Positions 22,030-29,654 of a DNA stretch of 31,146 bases are shown here, in pieces. Under the pieces are notes generated by a model that worked only from the letters and a program-made list of their open reading frames with translations, had not been told where the DNA came from and did no database searches. Both the position numbers and the translations under genes were made by a program. The stretch is from NCBI GenBank assembly GCA_038233815.1, contig JBBSVE010000017.1:1-31146 (forward strand), written 5' to 3'. The DNA is from JBBSVE01 sp038233815. Its GTDB lineage: Bacteria; Pseudomonadota; Alphaproteobacteria; Rhodobacterales; Rhodobacteraceae. Within the stretch, counting starts at the first letter, position 1. The number at the start of each line of letters is the position of its first letter.

Positions 22030-22054
22030 AACGCAGAGGGCGCGGAGTGGTTGC
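22030..22054 (-). promoter_or_regulatory. Near-consensus EcfG promoter before ku
   Basis: On the minus strand GCAAC (22054-22050), 16 bases, CGTT (22033-22030): the same geometry as the motif before the SWFGD/BON gene, with one mismatch (GCAAC for GGAAC). Transcription would start about 22022, 22 bases before the ku start codon. The single mismatch is in a well-conserved position, so this is only a candidate. Confidence 0.4.
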
Positions 22055-22124
22055 CTGCCTGTCTCGACACGACAGGCATGAGGAAAAACGCGCCGAAATC
22101 TGGGACGGGAACCCCGGTCCGTCC

Positions 22125-22153
22125 TTGCATCGCCTGATAACACTCCATATACC
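22125..22153 (+). promoter_or_regulatory. Sigma-70-type promoter of the ribbon-helix-helix gene
   Basis: TTGCAT (22125-22130), a 17-base spacer and TATACC (22148-22153). Predicted transcription start near 22160, giving a leader of only ~15 bases before ATG 22175. The -10 element is embedded in the palindromic operator. Confidence 0.5.
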
Positions 22154-22170
22154 ATCCACATGGATGGAGT
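22142..22170. promoter_or_regulatory. Nested palindromic operator over promoter and RBS
   Basis: The inner inverted repeat is CCATCCA-CA-TGGATGG (22152-22167). Outer arms are ACTCCAT (22142-22148) and ATGGAGT (22164-22170). The TCCAT element therefore recurs in both orientations. The site covers the -10 box, the transcription start and the Shine-Dalgarno, as in autoregulated ribbon-helix-helix (Arc/CopG-type) genes. Confidence 0.55.
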
Positions 22171-22174
22171 AATT

Positions 22175-22591
22175 ATGCCCCCGACCGTCAGAACCCGCGA
22201 TCAGGCGCCCGAAAGCGAGAAGATCACGATCAACCTCGGCTATGTCGATCTCGGCCGCGCCGACCTGCTGGTGCAGGAGGGGTTCTACTCGAATAGGACG
22301 GATCTGATCCGGACCGCGATTCGCACCCTTCTCGATACGCACGGCGCGGTGGTTGCGCAGACGATCGAGCGGCATACGTTAGAGCTTGGCCTCAGGGACT
22401 ATTCGGTGGCCGATCTCGAGGTGCTGCGCAAAGCGGGTGAGATGCTCCACGTCCGCGTGGTGGGTCTGGCACGCATCGCCGCCGAGGTATCGCCAGAGCT
22501 GGCGCGCCAAACCATCGCATCAATCACCGTCCTTGGTGCGCTTCAGGCCAGCCGGGACGTCAAGGCCGCTCTCGCCGACCGAATCCGTTGA
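22175..22591 (+). CDS. CopG-like ribbon-helix-helix regulator
   Basis: 138 residues. Residues ~16-55 (EKITINLGYVDLGRADLLVQEGFYSNRTDLIRTAIRTLLD) fit a ribbon-helix-helix domain: a short beta strand ITINLGYVDL, helix A, the turn YSNRTDLI and helix B. The C-terminal part (about 60-138) is helical and of unknown role. I take ATG 22175 because GGATGGAG lies just upstream, while the earlier ATG 22160 has no ribosome-binding site and sits at the predicted transcript start. It is followed after 33 bases by a PHB-depolymerase-family esterase, which it may control, and lies over a palindrome it may bind. No toxin partner is evident, so a toxin-antitoxin reading is not supported. Confidence 0.82.
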   Translation: MPPTVRTRDQAPESEKITINLGYVDLGRADLLVQEGFYSNRTDLIRTAIRTLLDTHGAVVAQTIERHTLELGLRDYSVADLEVLRKAGEMLHVRVVGLARIAAEVSPELARQTIASITVLGALQASRDVKAALADRIR

Positions 22592-22624
22592 TCGGCCCAC
22601 CAACCCTTCCCGAAAGGACTGACG

Positions 22625-23665
22625 ATGAAACTGCGCGATACAGACGCGATGCGCCGGATGATGGACCGGATGCGGTCCGGCGGTGCCGGACAGGGCGCCG
22701 ACGCCCTGATCCGCGAGACGCTCGGGCGGCACGGGCTGTCGCCGGACGGGCTGGTGGCATCGGTGCCGCGCGCAGCCCGGGCTGGCCGGTCGGCAGGGCG
22801 CGCCACCTATACTTGCGAGGCGGGCAGCCGCGACTATCTCCTCCACCTGCCGAAGGGGGCTGAGACGGCGCCGAAGGGCCTGATCCTGATGCTGCACGGC
22901 TGCACGCAGACGCCGGAGGATTTTGCGACCGGGACCGGCATGGATGCGGTCGCCGATGCGCATGGGCTGGTCGTGGTCTATCCCGCGCAATCCCGCGGCG
23001 ACAACGCGCAGTCCTGCTGGAACTGGTTCAGCGGTGCAGACCAGCACGGCGGCCGGGGGGAGCCCGCGATCCTGACCGGCCTCGCCCGCGAGGTGGCCTC
23101 GCGGCACGGGGTTCCGGCGCATTCGATCTTTGCCGCAGGGTTGTCGGCGGGGGCTGCGATGGCGGTCATTCTCGGCCGGACCGCGCCGGAGGTCTTTGCC
23201 GGCATCGCGGCGCATTCCGGTTTGCCCTACGGGTCCGCGCGCGGCGTCGCGGAGGCTTTCGCCGCGATGGCCGCACAGTCCGGAGGCGACCGGCGCAGAC
23301 CGCCGGCGGGCGCGGGATCGGTGCCGACGCTGGTGATCCACGGCACATCCGACGCCACGGTGAGCCCCACCAACGGCCAGTGGATCGTCGACGACGCGCT
23401 GGCCGCGACGCAAGGCGCCCAGACCCAGACCGTGACGCAAGGCACGGCCGGGGGGCGGCGCTACCGTCAGGTCACGAGCCTCGGCCCCGACGGCCGGCTT
23501 CTGGCCGAGCATTGGGCGGTGGAGGGGTTGGGCCACGCATGGTCCGGGGGCAACCCTGCCGGCAGCTATGCCGATTCCAGGGGCCCCGACGCGTCGGCGG
23601 AGATGGTGCGCTTCTTCCTCGCCCTCGACGAACCGGCCAACGTCGCCCCGATCCGCGCCGCCTGA
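22625..23665 (+). CDS. PHB depolymerase family esterase
   Basis: A 346-residue alpha/beta hydrolase of the PHB depolymerase/LpqC esterase family. The oxyanion-hole HGCTQTPEDFA (91-101) is followed by the nucleophile elbow AGLSAG (S174), the acid in HGTSDATV (D243) and the base in GLGHAWSGG (H304). PAQSRGDNAQSCWNWF is a family marker. No signal peptide is visible (MKLRDTDAMRRMMDRM starts with a charged helix), so it is probably intracellular. It could act on poly-3-hydroxybutyrate oligomers or other acyl esters. AAAGGA (22613-22618) lies six bases before the ATG. The ribbon-helix-helix regulator gene lies 33 bases upstream, probably co-transcribed. Confidence 0.9.
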   Translation: MKLRDTDAMRRMMDRMRSGGAGQGADALIRETLGRHGLSPDGLVASVPRAARAGRSAGRATYTCEAGSRDYLLHLPKGAETAPKGLILMLHGCTQTPEDFATGTGMDAVADAHGLVVVYPAQSRGDNAQSCWNWFSGADQHGGRGEPAILTGLAREVASRHGVPAHSIFAAGLSAGAAMAVILGRTAPEVFAGIAAHSGLPYGSARGVAEAFAAMAAQSGGDRRRPPAGAGSVPTLVIHGTSDATVSPTNGQWIVDDALAATQGAQTQTVTQGTAGGRRYRQVTSLGPDGRLLAEHWAVEGLGHAWSGGNPAGSYADSRGPDASAEMVRFFLALDEPANVAPIRAA

Positions 23666-23679
23666 TCCGGAACCCCCCG

Positions 23680-23700
23680 ACGCGCGCTTGACAGGCGCGT
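23680..23700 (+). terminator. Hairpin after the esterase gene
   Basis: ACGCGC (23680-23685), 9-base loop, GCGCGT (23695-23700), 14 bases past the esterase stop and 69 bases before the ABC ATPase start. It has no T-run. It could separate the two transcription units. The loop contains TTGACA, but no plausible -10 follows at the right distance. Confidence 0.35.
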
Positions 23701-23768
23701 GGCGGCGACCCCACAGTCCACCCCGATGGCAGGGCCCGGGTCCGGCGCCATGGCTTCGGGGGGCGCTG

Positions 23769-25298
23769 GTGGCTGAAGTCAGGGACGGGTTGGTCTTTCA
23801 GGACGTCACCAAGTCCTTCGGCGGCACACTGGCGCTTCGCTCGGTATCCCTCGGCGTGCCGCGGGGGGAGATCGTGGCCCTGCTGGGCGAGAACGGGGCC
23901 GGGAAATCGACCCTCATCAAGGTCCTGGGCGGCATCCACCGGCCCGACAGCGGCGCGGTCCTGATCGACGGTGTGCCCTATGTCCACACCCCCGGACGGG
24001 TCGACGAGCGGCAGGCCGTGGCCTTCATCCATCAGGATCTCGGCTTGATCGAGTGGATGACGGTGGCCGAGAACATGGCGCTGGCCCAAGGCTTCACGCG
24101 CCGCCGGGGTCTGATCGACTGGAAGGCGGCGCGCGAGGTCGCGCGCACGGCGCTGGCTCGCGTCGATTGCGACTTCGATCCCGAAACCCGGGTGGCCGAC
24201 CTGACCCGTACCGAAAAATCGCTCGTCGCCATCGCGAGGGCCCTCGCGGTGGAAAGTGATTTCCTCGTCCTCGACGAACCCACGGCGAGCCTTCCGGCCG
24301 ACGAGGTGGAGCGGCTTTTCGCGGCGCTTCGTCCGTTGCGGGACCGGGGCGTGGGTATGATCTACGTCTCGCACCGGCTGGACGAGATCTTTCGCATCGC
24401 CGACCGGGTGGCGGTGCTGCGCGATGGCGCGCTCGTCGGGGTGCGCGACCTCGCGACCACCGACGCGGATGAGCTGGTGCAGATGATCGTCGGGCGTCAG
24501 ACGCGGGAGATCGCGCGCCCCCCGCTGCGCCCCGGCGCCCCCGTTCTGGAGGTGCGCGGGCTGCTGGCGGGATCGGCGGGACCGGTTGACCTGACGCTCC
24601 AGCGTGGCGAGCTTCTGGGCCTTGCGGGGTTGCGCGGCGCGGGGCACGAGGACATCGGCCGCGCGCTCTTCGGGGCCATCCCGCACGACGGCACGGTGCG
24701 GCTGGAAGGCGCCGTGCCCGACCTGTCCACGCCGCGCACGGCGATGGCCTCGGGCGTAGGCCTCGTCGCGCGCGACCGGGTGGTGGAATCCATCGCACCC
24801 TCGCTGACGATCAGGGAGAATGCTTACCTCAATCCGCAGGCGAGCGGGCGCGGGCTCTTCGACATCCTGTCGGCGCGGGCGGAAACGGCGGCCACCGTGG
24901 CGCTCGGTGCGTCGCTTGGCCTCAGCCCGAACGATCCCACGCTGACGATCGAGGCGCTGTCGGGCGGCAACCAGCAAAAGGTCGTCGTCGGACGCTGGCT
25001 GGAGACCGGTCGCAGGCTCCTGATCTGCGAGGATCCGACCGCGGGCGTGGACGTGGGTGCGAAAGCCGAGATCTACGCGCTGATCTATGCCGCGCTCGAC
25101 ACCGGAATGGGGGTGGTCGTCGTCTCCACCGATTTCGAGGAGATCGCCACCATCTGCCACCGCGCGCTCGTCTTCAGCCGCGGGAGAATCGTCGCCGAAC
25201 TCTCAGGCGCGCTTCTCACGACATCGGCCCTGATCGCGGCGGCGTCGGCCGGCGAACAGGCCCCAGCACCGAAGGACGCAGACCTTGCCCTCCATTGA
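23769..25298 (+). CDS. Sugar ABC transporter ATP-binding protein, RbsA type
   Basis: A 509-residue tandem ATPase of the ribose/galactose (CUT2) family. The first domain has Walker A GENGAGKST and Walker B FLVLDEPTASLP, with a degenerate signature (LTRTEKSLVAIARAL). The second has the family-typical Walker A remnant GLRGAGHEDIGRALFG, the signature LSGGNQQKVVVGRWL and Walker B LLICEDPTAGVDVGAKAEIY. Only one site is thus expected to hydrolyse ATP efficiently, as is usual for CUT2. GTG 23769 is used; homology begins within ten residues, and a GGGGGG run lies upstream. First gene of an importer operon with permease, binding protein and aldo/keto reductase. No regulator gene is adjacent. Confidence 0.92.
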   Translation: MAEVRDGLVFQDVTKSFGGTLALRSVSLGVPRGEIVALLGENGAGKSTLIKVLGGIHRPDSGAVLIDGVPYVHTPGRVDERQAVAFIHQDLGLIEWMTVAENMALAQGFTRRRGLIDWKAAREVARTALARVDCDFDPETRVADLTRTEKSLVAIARALAVESDFLVLDEPTASLPADEVERLFAALRPLRDRGVGMIYVSHRLDEIFRIADRVAVLRDGALVGVRDLATTDADELVQMIVGRQTREIARPPLRPGAPVLEVRGLLAGSAGPVDLTLQRGELLGLAGLRGAGHEDIGRALFGAIPHDGTVRLEGAVPDLSTPRTAMASGVGLVARDRVVESIAPSLTIRENAYLNPQASGRGLFDILSARAETAATVALGASLGLSPNDPTLTIEALSGGNQQKVVVGRWLETGRRLLICEDPTAGVDVGAKAEIYALIYAALDTGMGVVVVSTDFEEIATICHRALVFSRGRIVAELSGALLTTSALIAAASAGEQAPAPKDADLALH

Positions 25299-26352
25299 AT
25301 CGAGCGCGCTCGAACCCACGCGCCCCGAGCTGCGCGCGATGACGCCCACGCAGCGCGTCCTGCGGCTGATCCCGGTCTACGGTCTGGTGATCCTGGCCGT
25401 GGGGCTGATCGTGCTGTTCTCGATCCTGCTGCCGCAGACATTCCCGACGATGCTGAACCTGCGCTCCATCATCTCCGACAAGGCGATCATCGCGATCCTG
25501 TCGCTGGCGGCGATGATCCCAATGGTGGCGGGCCGGATCGACCTCACGGTGGGCTACGGCATCGTGCTCTGGCACATCCTCGCGATCAGCTTGCAGGTCT
25601 GGTACGGTGTGCCGTGGCCGGTGGCGGCGTTGATCGTGCTGGTGCTGGGGGCGGCGGTCGGGTTCCTCAACGGGCTGCTGGTCGAGGTGGCGCAGATCGA
25701 CAGCTTCATCGCGACGCTGGGCATGGGCACGATCCTCTATGCCGTCGCGATGTGGCATTCCGAGGGGCGCCAGATCATCGGCGACCTGCCGCAGGGCTTC
25801 TTCGCGATCAGCGGTGCGCGCGTCTTCGGCCTGCCGATCACCGGGTTCTACGTGCTGGTGCTGGCGGTGTGCCTGTGGTTCATTCTCGAATACCTGCCCA
25901 TCGGGCGTTACCTCTATGCCATCGGCGCCAATCCGAAGGCCGCGGCGCTGAACGGCATCGCGGTCCGCAGGCTCACCATCGGCGCGTTCGTGACCTCGGG
26001 CACGCTGACCGCGCTGGCCGGGGTGATCCTCGCCTCCAAGCTGCGGATCGGGCAGGCGAGTGTGGGGCTGGAGTTCCTGCTCCCCGCTCTCGTCGGGGCG
26101 TTCCTCGGCTCCACCACCATCAAGCCGGGACGCGTCAACGTGTGGGGCACGCTGGTGGGCGTCGCGATCCTCGCGGTGGGGATCTCCGGCATCCAGCAGT
26201 TCGGCGGCTCGTTCTGGGTCGAGCCGCTGTTCAACGGGCTGACGCTGCTGGTCGCGATCGGGATCGCGGGCTACGCACAACGAAAGCGGACCGCCGTCAC
26301 CGTGCGGCCGGTTGCAGAGACATCAAAGGCGCATCCACGCGCCGGACACTAA
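25285..26352 (+). CDS. Sugar ABC transporter permease, RbsC type
   Basis: A 355-residue inner-membrane protein with about nine helices, beginning after a ~30-residue cytoplasmic N-terminus (VYGLVILAVGLIVLFSILL). Family motifs: AAMIPMVAGRIDLTVGYG, GFLNGLLVEVAQIDSFIATLGMGTIL, and the coupling region GRYLYAIGANPKAAALNGIAVRR, which contacts the ATPase. GAFLGSTTIKPGRVNVWGTLVG is the typical late segment. The start is TTG 25285, preceded by GAAGGA eight bases upstream; the start overlaps the ATPase gene end by 14 bases, so the two are coupled. It forms the homodimeric channel for an unknown sugar. Confidence 0.92.
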   Translation: MPSIESSALEPTRPELRAMTPTQRVLRLIPVYGLVILAVGLIVLFSILLPQTFPTMLNLRSIISDKAIIAILSLAAMIPMVAGRIDLTVGYGIVLWHILAISLQVWYGVPWPVAALIVLVLGAAVGFLNGLLVEVAQIDSFIATLGMGTILYAVAMWHSEGRQIIGDLPQGFFAISGARVFGLPITGFYVLVLAVCLWFILEYLPIGRYLYAIGANPKAAALNGIAVRRLTIGAFVTSGTLTALAGVILASKLRIGQASVGLEFLLPALVGAFLGSTTIKPGRVNVWGTLVGVAILAVGISGIQQFGGSFWVEPLFNGLTLLVAIGIAGYAQRKRTAVTVRPVAETSKAHPRAGH

Positions 26353-26364
26353 GGGGAGAGAGAC

Positions 26365-27474
26365 ATGCGTAACGGATTGTTCGGACTGGGGGCCTCGGTG
26401 GCCCTGATGGCTCTGCTGGCACCACATGGTGCTCACGCGGATGCGATGATGGACGCGGCCAAGGCCCGGGTGGAGGCAGCGACCGCCAAGGCAGGCAAAT
26501 GGGAGGGCCCGACAACCGGGCCCAAGGCCGCCGAGGGCAAGACGATCATCTATGTCGCGGGCGACATGCGCAACGGCGGGACCGAAGGCGTCTCGCGCGG
26601 GGTGGCAGAGGCCGCGAAGGCCATCGGATGGGAGCTGCGCATTCTGGACGGGCACGGCGACATCTCCGCCCGGACCTCCGCCATGGGTCAGGCGGTCGCG
26701 CTGAAGCCCGCCGGTATCATCGTCGGCGGTTTCGATGCGATCGAGCAGAACGCGGCGCTGGAGCAGGTGAAGAAGGCGGGCATCCCCTTCGTCGGCTGGC
26801 ACGCCACGATCGAGCCGGGACCGGACGCCAAGACCGGCATGTTCGCCAACGTGAACACGAGGATCGCCGACGTGGCCAAGACCGCCGCGGACCTCGCCAT
26901 CGTGCAGTCGGAGGGCAAGGCGGGCGTCGTGATTTTCGGCGATTCGAACTACGAAATGGCGATCACCAAGGCCCGCATGATGGAAACCGCGATCAAGGAC
27001 GGCTGCCCCACCTGCACCGTGCTGGAGCTGGAGGACAGCCCGATGACCGAGGCCTCATCCCGGATGCCGCAGCTTACCACGTCGCTGCTGCAACGGTTCG
27101 GGGCGAAATGGACCTACTCGCTGGCGGTGAACGACCTCTATTACGACTTCATGGGGCCGTCGCTGGCGTCGGCCGGGATCGACGGGGGCGACGCGCCCTA
27201 TAACATCTCCGCGGGCGACGGGTCGGAATCCGCGTTCCAGCGCATCCGGTCCGGCCAGTATCAGATAGCGACGGTGCCGGAGCCGTTGCAGGAGCAGGGC
27301 TGGCAGCTCGTCGACGAGCTGAACCGCGCCTTCGCGGGCGAGAAATGGTCGGGCTACGTGTCGGGCATCCATCTCGTGACCAAGGACAACATCCAGTTCG
27401 ACGGCGGACCGGACAATGTCTACGACCCCGACAACGGCTACCGTGATGTTTACAAGAAGATCTGGGGCAAGTGA
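26365..27474 (+). CDS. Sugar-binding periplasmic protein (Peripla_BP_4)
   Basis: A 369-residue ribose/galactose-type binding protein with a Sec signal (MRNGLFGLGASVALMALLAPHGAHA, cleavage near 25). The two lobes contain KTIIYVAGDMRNGGTEGVSRGVAEAAKAIGW, ALKPAGIIVGGFDAIEQNAAL, IPFVGWHA and AGVVIFGDSNYEMAI; the second-lobe segment near the end includes QIATVPEPLQEQGWQL. GGGGAGAGAG upstream of ATG 26365 is a strong ribosome-binding site. It lies 12 bases after the permease. Differences from RbsB-like sequences are large enough that the sugar cannot be named; the adjacent reductase hints at a deoxy- or aldose sugar. A hairpin follows the gene. Confidence 0.92.
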   Translation: MRNGLFGLGASVALMALLAPHGAHADAMMDAAKARVEAATAKAGKWEGPTTGPKAAEGKTIIYVAGDMRNGGTEGVSRGVAEAAKAIGWELRILDGHGDISARTSAMGQAVALKPAGIIVGGFDAIEQNAALEQVKKAGIPFVGWHATIEPGPDAKTGMFANVNTRIADVAKTAADLAIVQSEGKAGVVIFGDSNYEMAITKARMMETAIKDGCPTCTVLELEDSPMTEASSRMPQLTTSLLQRFGAKWTYSLAVNDLYYDFMGPSLASAGIDGGDAPYNISAGDGSESAFQRIRSGQYQIATVPEPLQEQGWQLVDELNRAFAGEKWSGYVSGIHLVTKDNIQFDGGPDNVYDPDNGYRDVYKKIWGK

Positions 27475-27482
27475 TCCCATTG

Positions 27483-27508
27483 CCCCGGCGGCCAACGGGC
27501 GGCCGGGG
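27483..27508 (+). terminator. Intra-operon hairpin after the binding-protein gene
   Basis: CCCCGGC, G·G mismatch, GCC, loop AACG, GGC, GCCGGGG: ten paired bases, nine bases after the stop. Without a T-run it is likely a stabilising or attenuating structure that favours expression of the binding protein over the downstream reductase. Confidence 0.5.
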
Positions 27509-27535
27509 ACACAAGGCAACGAGAGGGTGCAGGGC

Positions 27536-28546
27536 ATGAAGGTTTCCGAACGCAGGGCCGTCGGTCACACAGGGCTGGAGGTCACGGCCATGGGCCTCGG
27601 CTGCGCGCCGTTCGGTGGCATGTACCGCGCGATGGAGGCACGCGACGCGTTCGGCGCCCTGCGCGCCGCGTGGGACGCAGGCATCCGGCATTTCGACGCC
27701 GCGCCGATGTATGGGCTTGGCCGGGCGGAGCATCTGCTGGGCCATTTCCTGCGCGAGGAGGCGGACCGGGCGGAGGCTGTGATCAGCACCAAGGTCGGAC
27801 GCCTGATGACGCTGCCACGACCCGGCCGCACCCTGCCGCCCGAAGCGCCGCCGAACCCGTTCGATTCCGGCTGGACCAATGGACTCGGGTTTCAGGAGCG
27901 TTTCGACTACAGCTATGACGGGCTGATGCGGAGCTTCGACGACAGCCAGCAACGGCTCGGCCTGCCCGACATCGACCTGCTGTTCATCCACGACATCGGC
28001 CGCGTGACGCACGGAGAGCAGCATGGCCGCCACTGGAGCGACCTTACGGCGGGCGGATTCCGCGCGCTTGCCGAATTGCGGGCGGCGGGGCTTATCAAGG
28101 GCTTCGGGCTGGGCGTGAATGAAACGCAGGCGATTGCGGAAGCGATGGGGGAGACCGATCCAGACTGCTGCCTGCTGGCCGGCCGCTACACGCTTCTGGA
28201 CCAAAGCGGCGCGGACCTGCTTGCGCGCGCGAAGGCGCAAGGCATGGCGGTGATCGCGGCCGGGGTCTACAATTCCGGCATCCTCGCCGCGAGCGATCCC
28301 GCGGACGCCAAGTTCGACTACCGCGATGCCCCCCCCGCCGTGGTGGCGGAGGCCCAGAGGCTCGCCACCCTTTGCGCCCGCTTCGACGTCCCGCTCGGCG
28401 CCGCAGCCGTGCAGTTCCCGCTGCGCCATCCCGGCGTCACCTCGGTGCTGATCGGTGCGCGGAGCGCCTCCGACGTCGAGACCGGCGTGGCATGGTTCGA
28501 GCGTGCCATTCCCGACGCGCTCTGGTCTGACCTCGACGCCACCTGA
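27536..28546 (+). CDS. Aldo/keto reductase, aldose (L-fucose-type) dehydrogenase-like
   Basis: A 336-residue TIM-barrel NAD(P)-dependent oxidoreductase. The catalytic tetrad appears as D54 and Y59 (FDAAPMYGLG), K86 (STKVGRL) and H152 (LFIHDIG). GHTGLEVTAMGLGCAPFGGMY at the start and VLIGARSASDVETGV near the end (NADP-binding region) match the subgroup of D-threo-aldose/L-fucose 1-dehydrogenases. ATG 27536 is preceded by GAGAGGG about nine bases upstream; the frame open from 27416 overlaps the binding-protein gene and is not used. It is the fourth gene of the sugar uptake unit and probably oxidises the imported sugar to a lactone. Confidence 0.88.
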   Translation: MKVSERRAVGHTGLEVTAMGLGCAPFGGMYRAMEARDAFGALRAAWDAGIRHFDAAPMYGLGRAEHLLGHFLREEADRAEAVISTKVGRLMTLPRPGRTLPPEAPPNPFDSGWTNGLGFQERFDYSYDGLMRSFDDSQQRLGLPDIDLLFIHDIGRVTHGEQHGRHWSDLTAGGFRALAELRAAGLIKGFGLGVNETQAIAEAMGETDPDCCLLAGRYTLLDQSGADLLARAKAQGMAVIAAGVYNSGILAASDPADAKFDYRDAPPAVVAEAQRLATLCARFDVPLGAAAVQFPLRHPGVTSVLIGARSASDVETGVAWFERAIPDALWSDLDAT

Positions 28547-28666
28547 CGCGCTACACGCTCCGGTTGCGTCGATATTTCTGTCCAGACTCATCGTTCAGGC
28601 TACACTCGTAAATGACAGGCGGATGCTCTCCGCACTGCTTGAGGGAGTGTTCGCGAGGGGTATTCA

Positions 28667-29653
28667 ATGGTGGGCCGGATGGCAGGAGGGCGTCAGGAAT
28701 GGATGGATGTCCTGCGCGGTCTGGCGATGGTCTTCGTGCTGGCGCTCCACGCCACGCTGATGGTCGAGTGGTACGACACGGCGCCGTGGCCTCCGCTCGT
28801 CCGGCTCAACCTGATCTTCGCGCCCTACCGGATGCCGACGCTGATGCTCCTGTCGGGGCTCTTGTTGAACCGGGCGCTCGGCAAGGGATGGGTGCGCTAC
28901 TATCGCGGCAAGATCGAGAAGGTGATCTATCCGCTGATCGTCTGGGCGTTCGTCACCCGCCTCGTCATGGATCCCTACTTCGAGTGGTGGAACCCGCGCG
29001 ATTATGTCGGGCCCTACCATCTGTGGTTCGTCCTGTTCCTCGCCTTCTTCTATCTTTTGGCGCCGATGCTGGAGCGGGTGAACACGCTCCTCGTCGTCGC
29101 GGCCTCCCTCCTCGTGTCGCAGGTGTCGCCCGAGGGCAGCAAGTATTTCGAGCAGATGTTCTGCCTGATGGCGTTCTTCTTCACCGGGCATTATCTGGGA
29201 AAGCATCCCGATGTGCTGATCCGCCTGACGTCATCGCGCGCGGTTCTCGCGGCTCTGCCGGCGGTCGCGGTGCTGTCGGTCTATGCGTCGCTCTATGCGG
29301 GCGGATATGAGATCGTCTACAGCCCGGTCCTGTTCCTTCCCATTGCCTGCGGCACTGTCTTGCTGATCGCCCTGTCAAGGCAGGTCGCAGGTCTGGACTG
29401 GACGCGACCCTTGGCCTATCTCGGCCGGCACTCGCTGATCTTTTACGTGTCGCATTACCCGCTGATCTTCCTCGTGATGGGCGTGACCCTGGAGGCGGAG
29501 ATCGGGCTGCCGCTGGTGGCGCTGATCTCCTTTGTGGCGGCGATCGCGGTCGGCACCGCCCTCACGGTCCTGTCACAGCGCACGATGCTGATCCGGGCGC
29601 TGTTCCAGTTTCCCGCGCCGCTCCATCGCGGGTCGCAGGCCGGGCTGAGATAG
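28667..29653 (+). CDS. Membrane acyltransferase, Acyl_transf_3 family
   Basis: A 328-residue integral membrane protein with about ten hydrophobic segments. It starts with REWMDVLRGLAMVFVLALHATLM-like sequence carrying the D-x-x-R-G-x-A...H signature (WMDVLRGLAMVFVLALHA) of the OafA/OpgC/NodX family. F..RMPTLMLLSGLL, PYHLWFVLFLAFFYLL and YLGRHSLIFYVSHYPLIF are the other conserved stretches. Members transfer acetyl, succinyl or other acyl groups to sugars of O-antigen, periplasmic glucans or exopolysaccharide. GCGAGGGG (28653-28660) lies six bases before ATG 28667. It stands alone between the reductase and the convergent FAD enzyme; the 120-base upstream region has no clear promoter. Its acceptor is unknown. 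Confidence 0.88.
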   Translation: MVGRMAGGRQEWMDVLRGLAMVFVLALHATLMVEWYDTAPWPPLVRLNLIFAPYRMPTLMLLSGLLLNRALGKGWVRYYRGKIEKVIYPLIVWAFVTRLVMDPYFEWWNPRDYVGPYHLWFVLFLAFFYLLAPMLERVNTLLVVAASLLVSQVSPEGSKYFEQMFCLMAFFFTGHYLGKHPDVLIRLTSSRAVLAALPAVAVLSVYASLYAGGYEIVYSPVLFLPIACGTVLLIALSRQVAGLDWTRPLAYLGRHSLIFYVSHYPLIFLVMGVTLEAEIGLPLVALISFVAAIAVGTALTVLSQRTMLIRALFQFPAPLHRGSQAGLR

Positions 29654-29654
29654 G

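Noticed and set aside
22108..22132. GGAAC upstream of the ribbon-helix-helix gene as an EcfG promoter
   Set aside because: No cGTT at 16-17 bases; the TTGCAT-N17-TATACC promoter fits better.
22125..22591. Toxin-antitoxin antitoxin reading of the ribbon-helix-helix gene
   Set aside because: The next gene is a 346-residue hydrolase with a full catalytic triad, not a small toxin.
23472..25160. Minus-strand frame of 562 codons over the sugar ABC ATPase
   Set aside because: No family match and opposite to a clear tandem ATPase; composition artefact.
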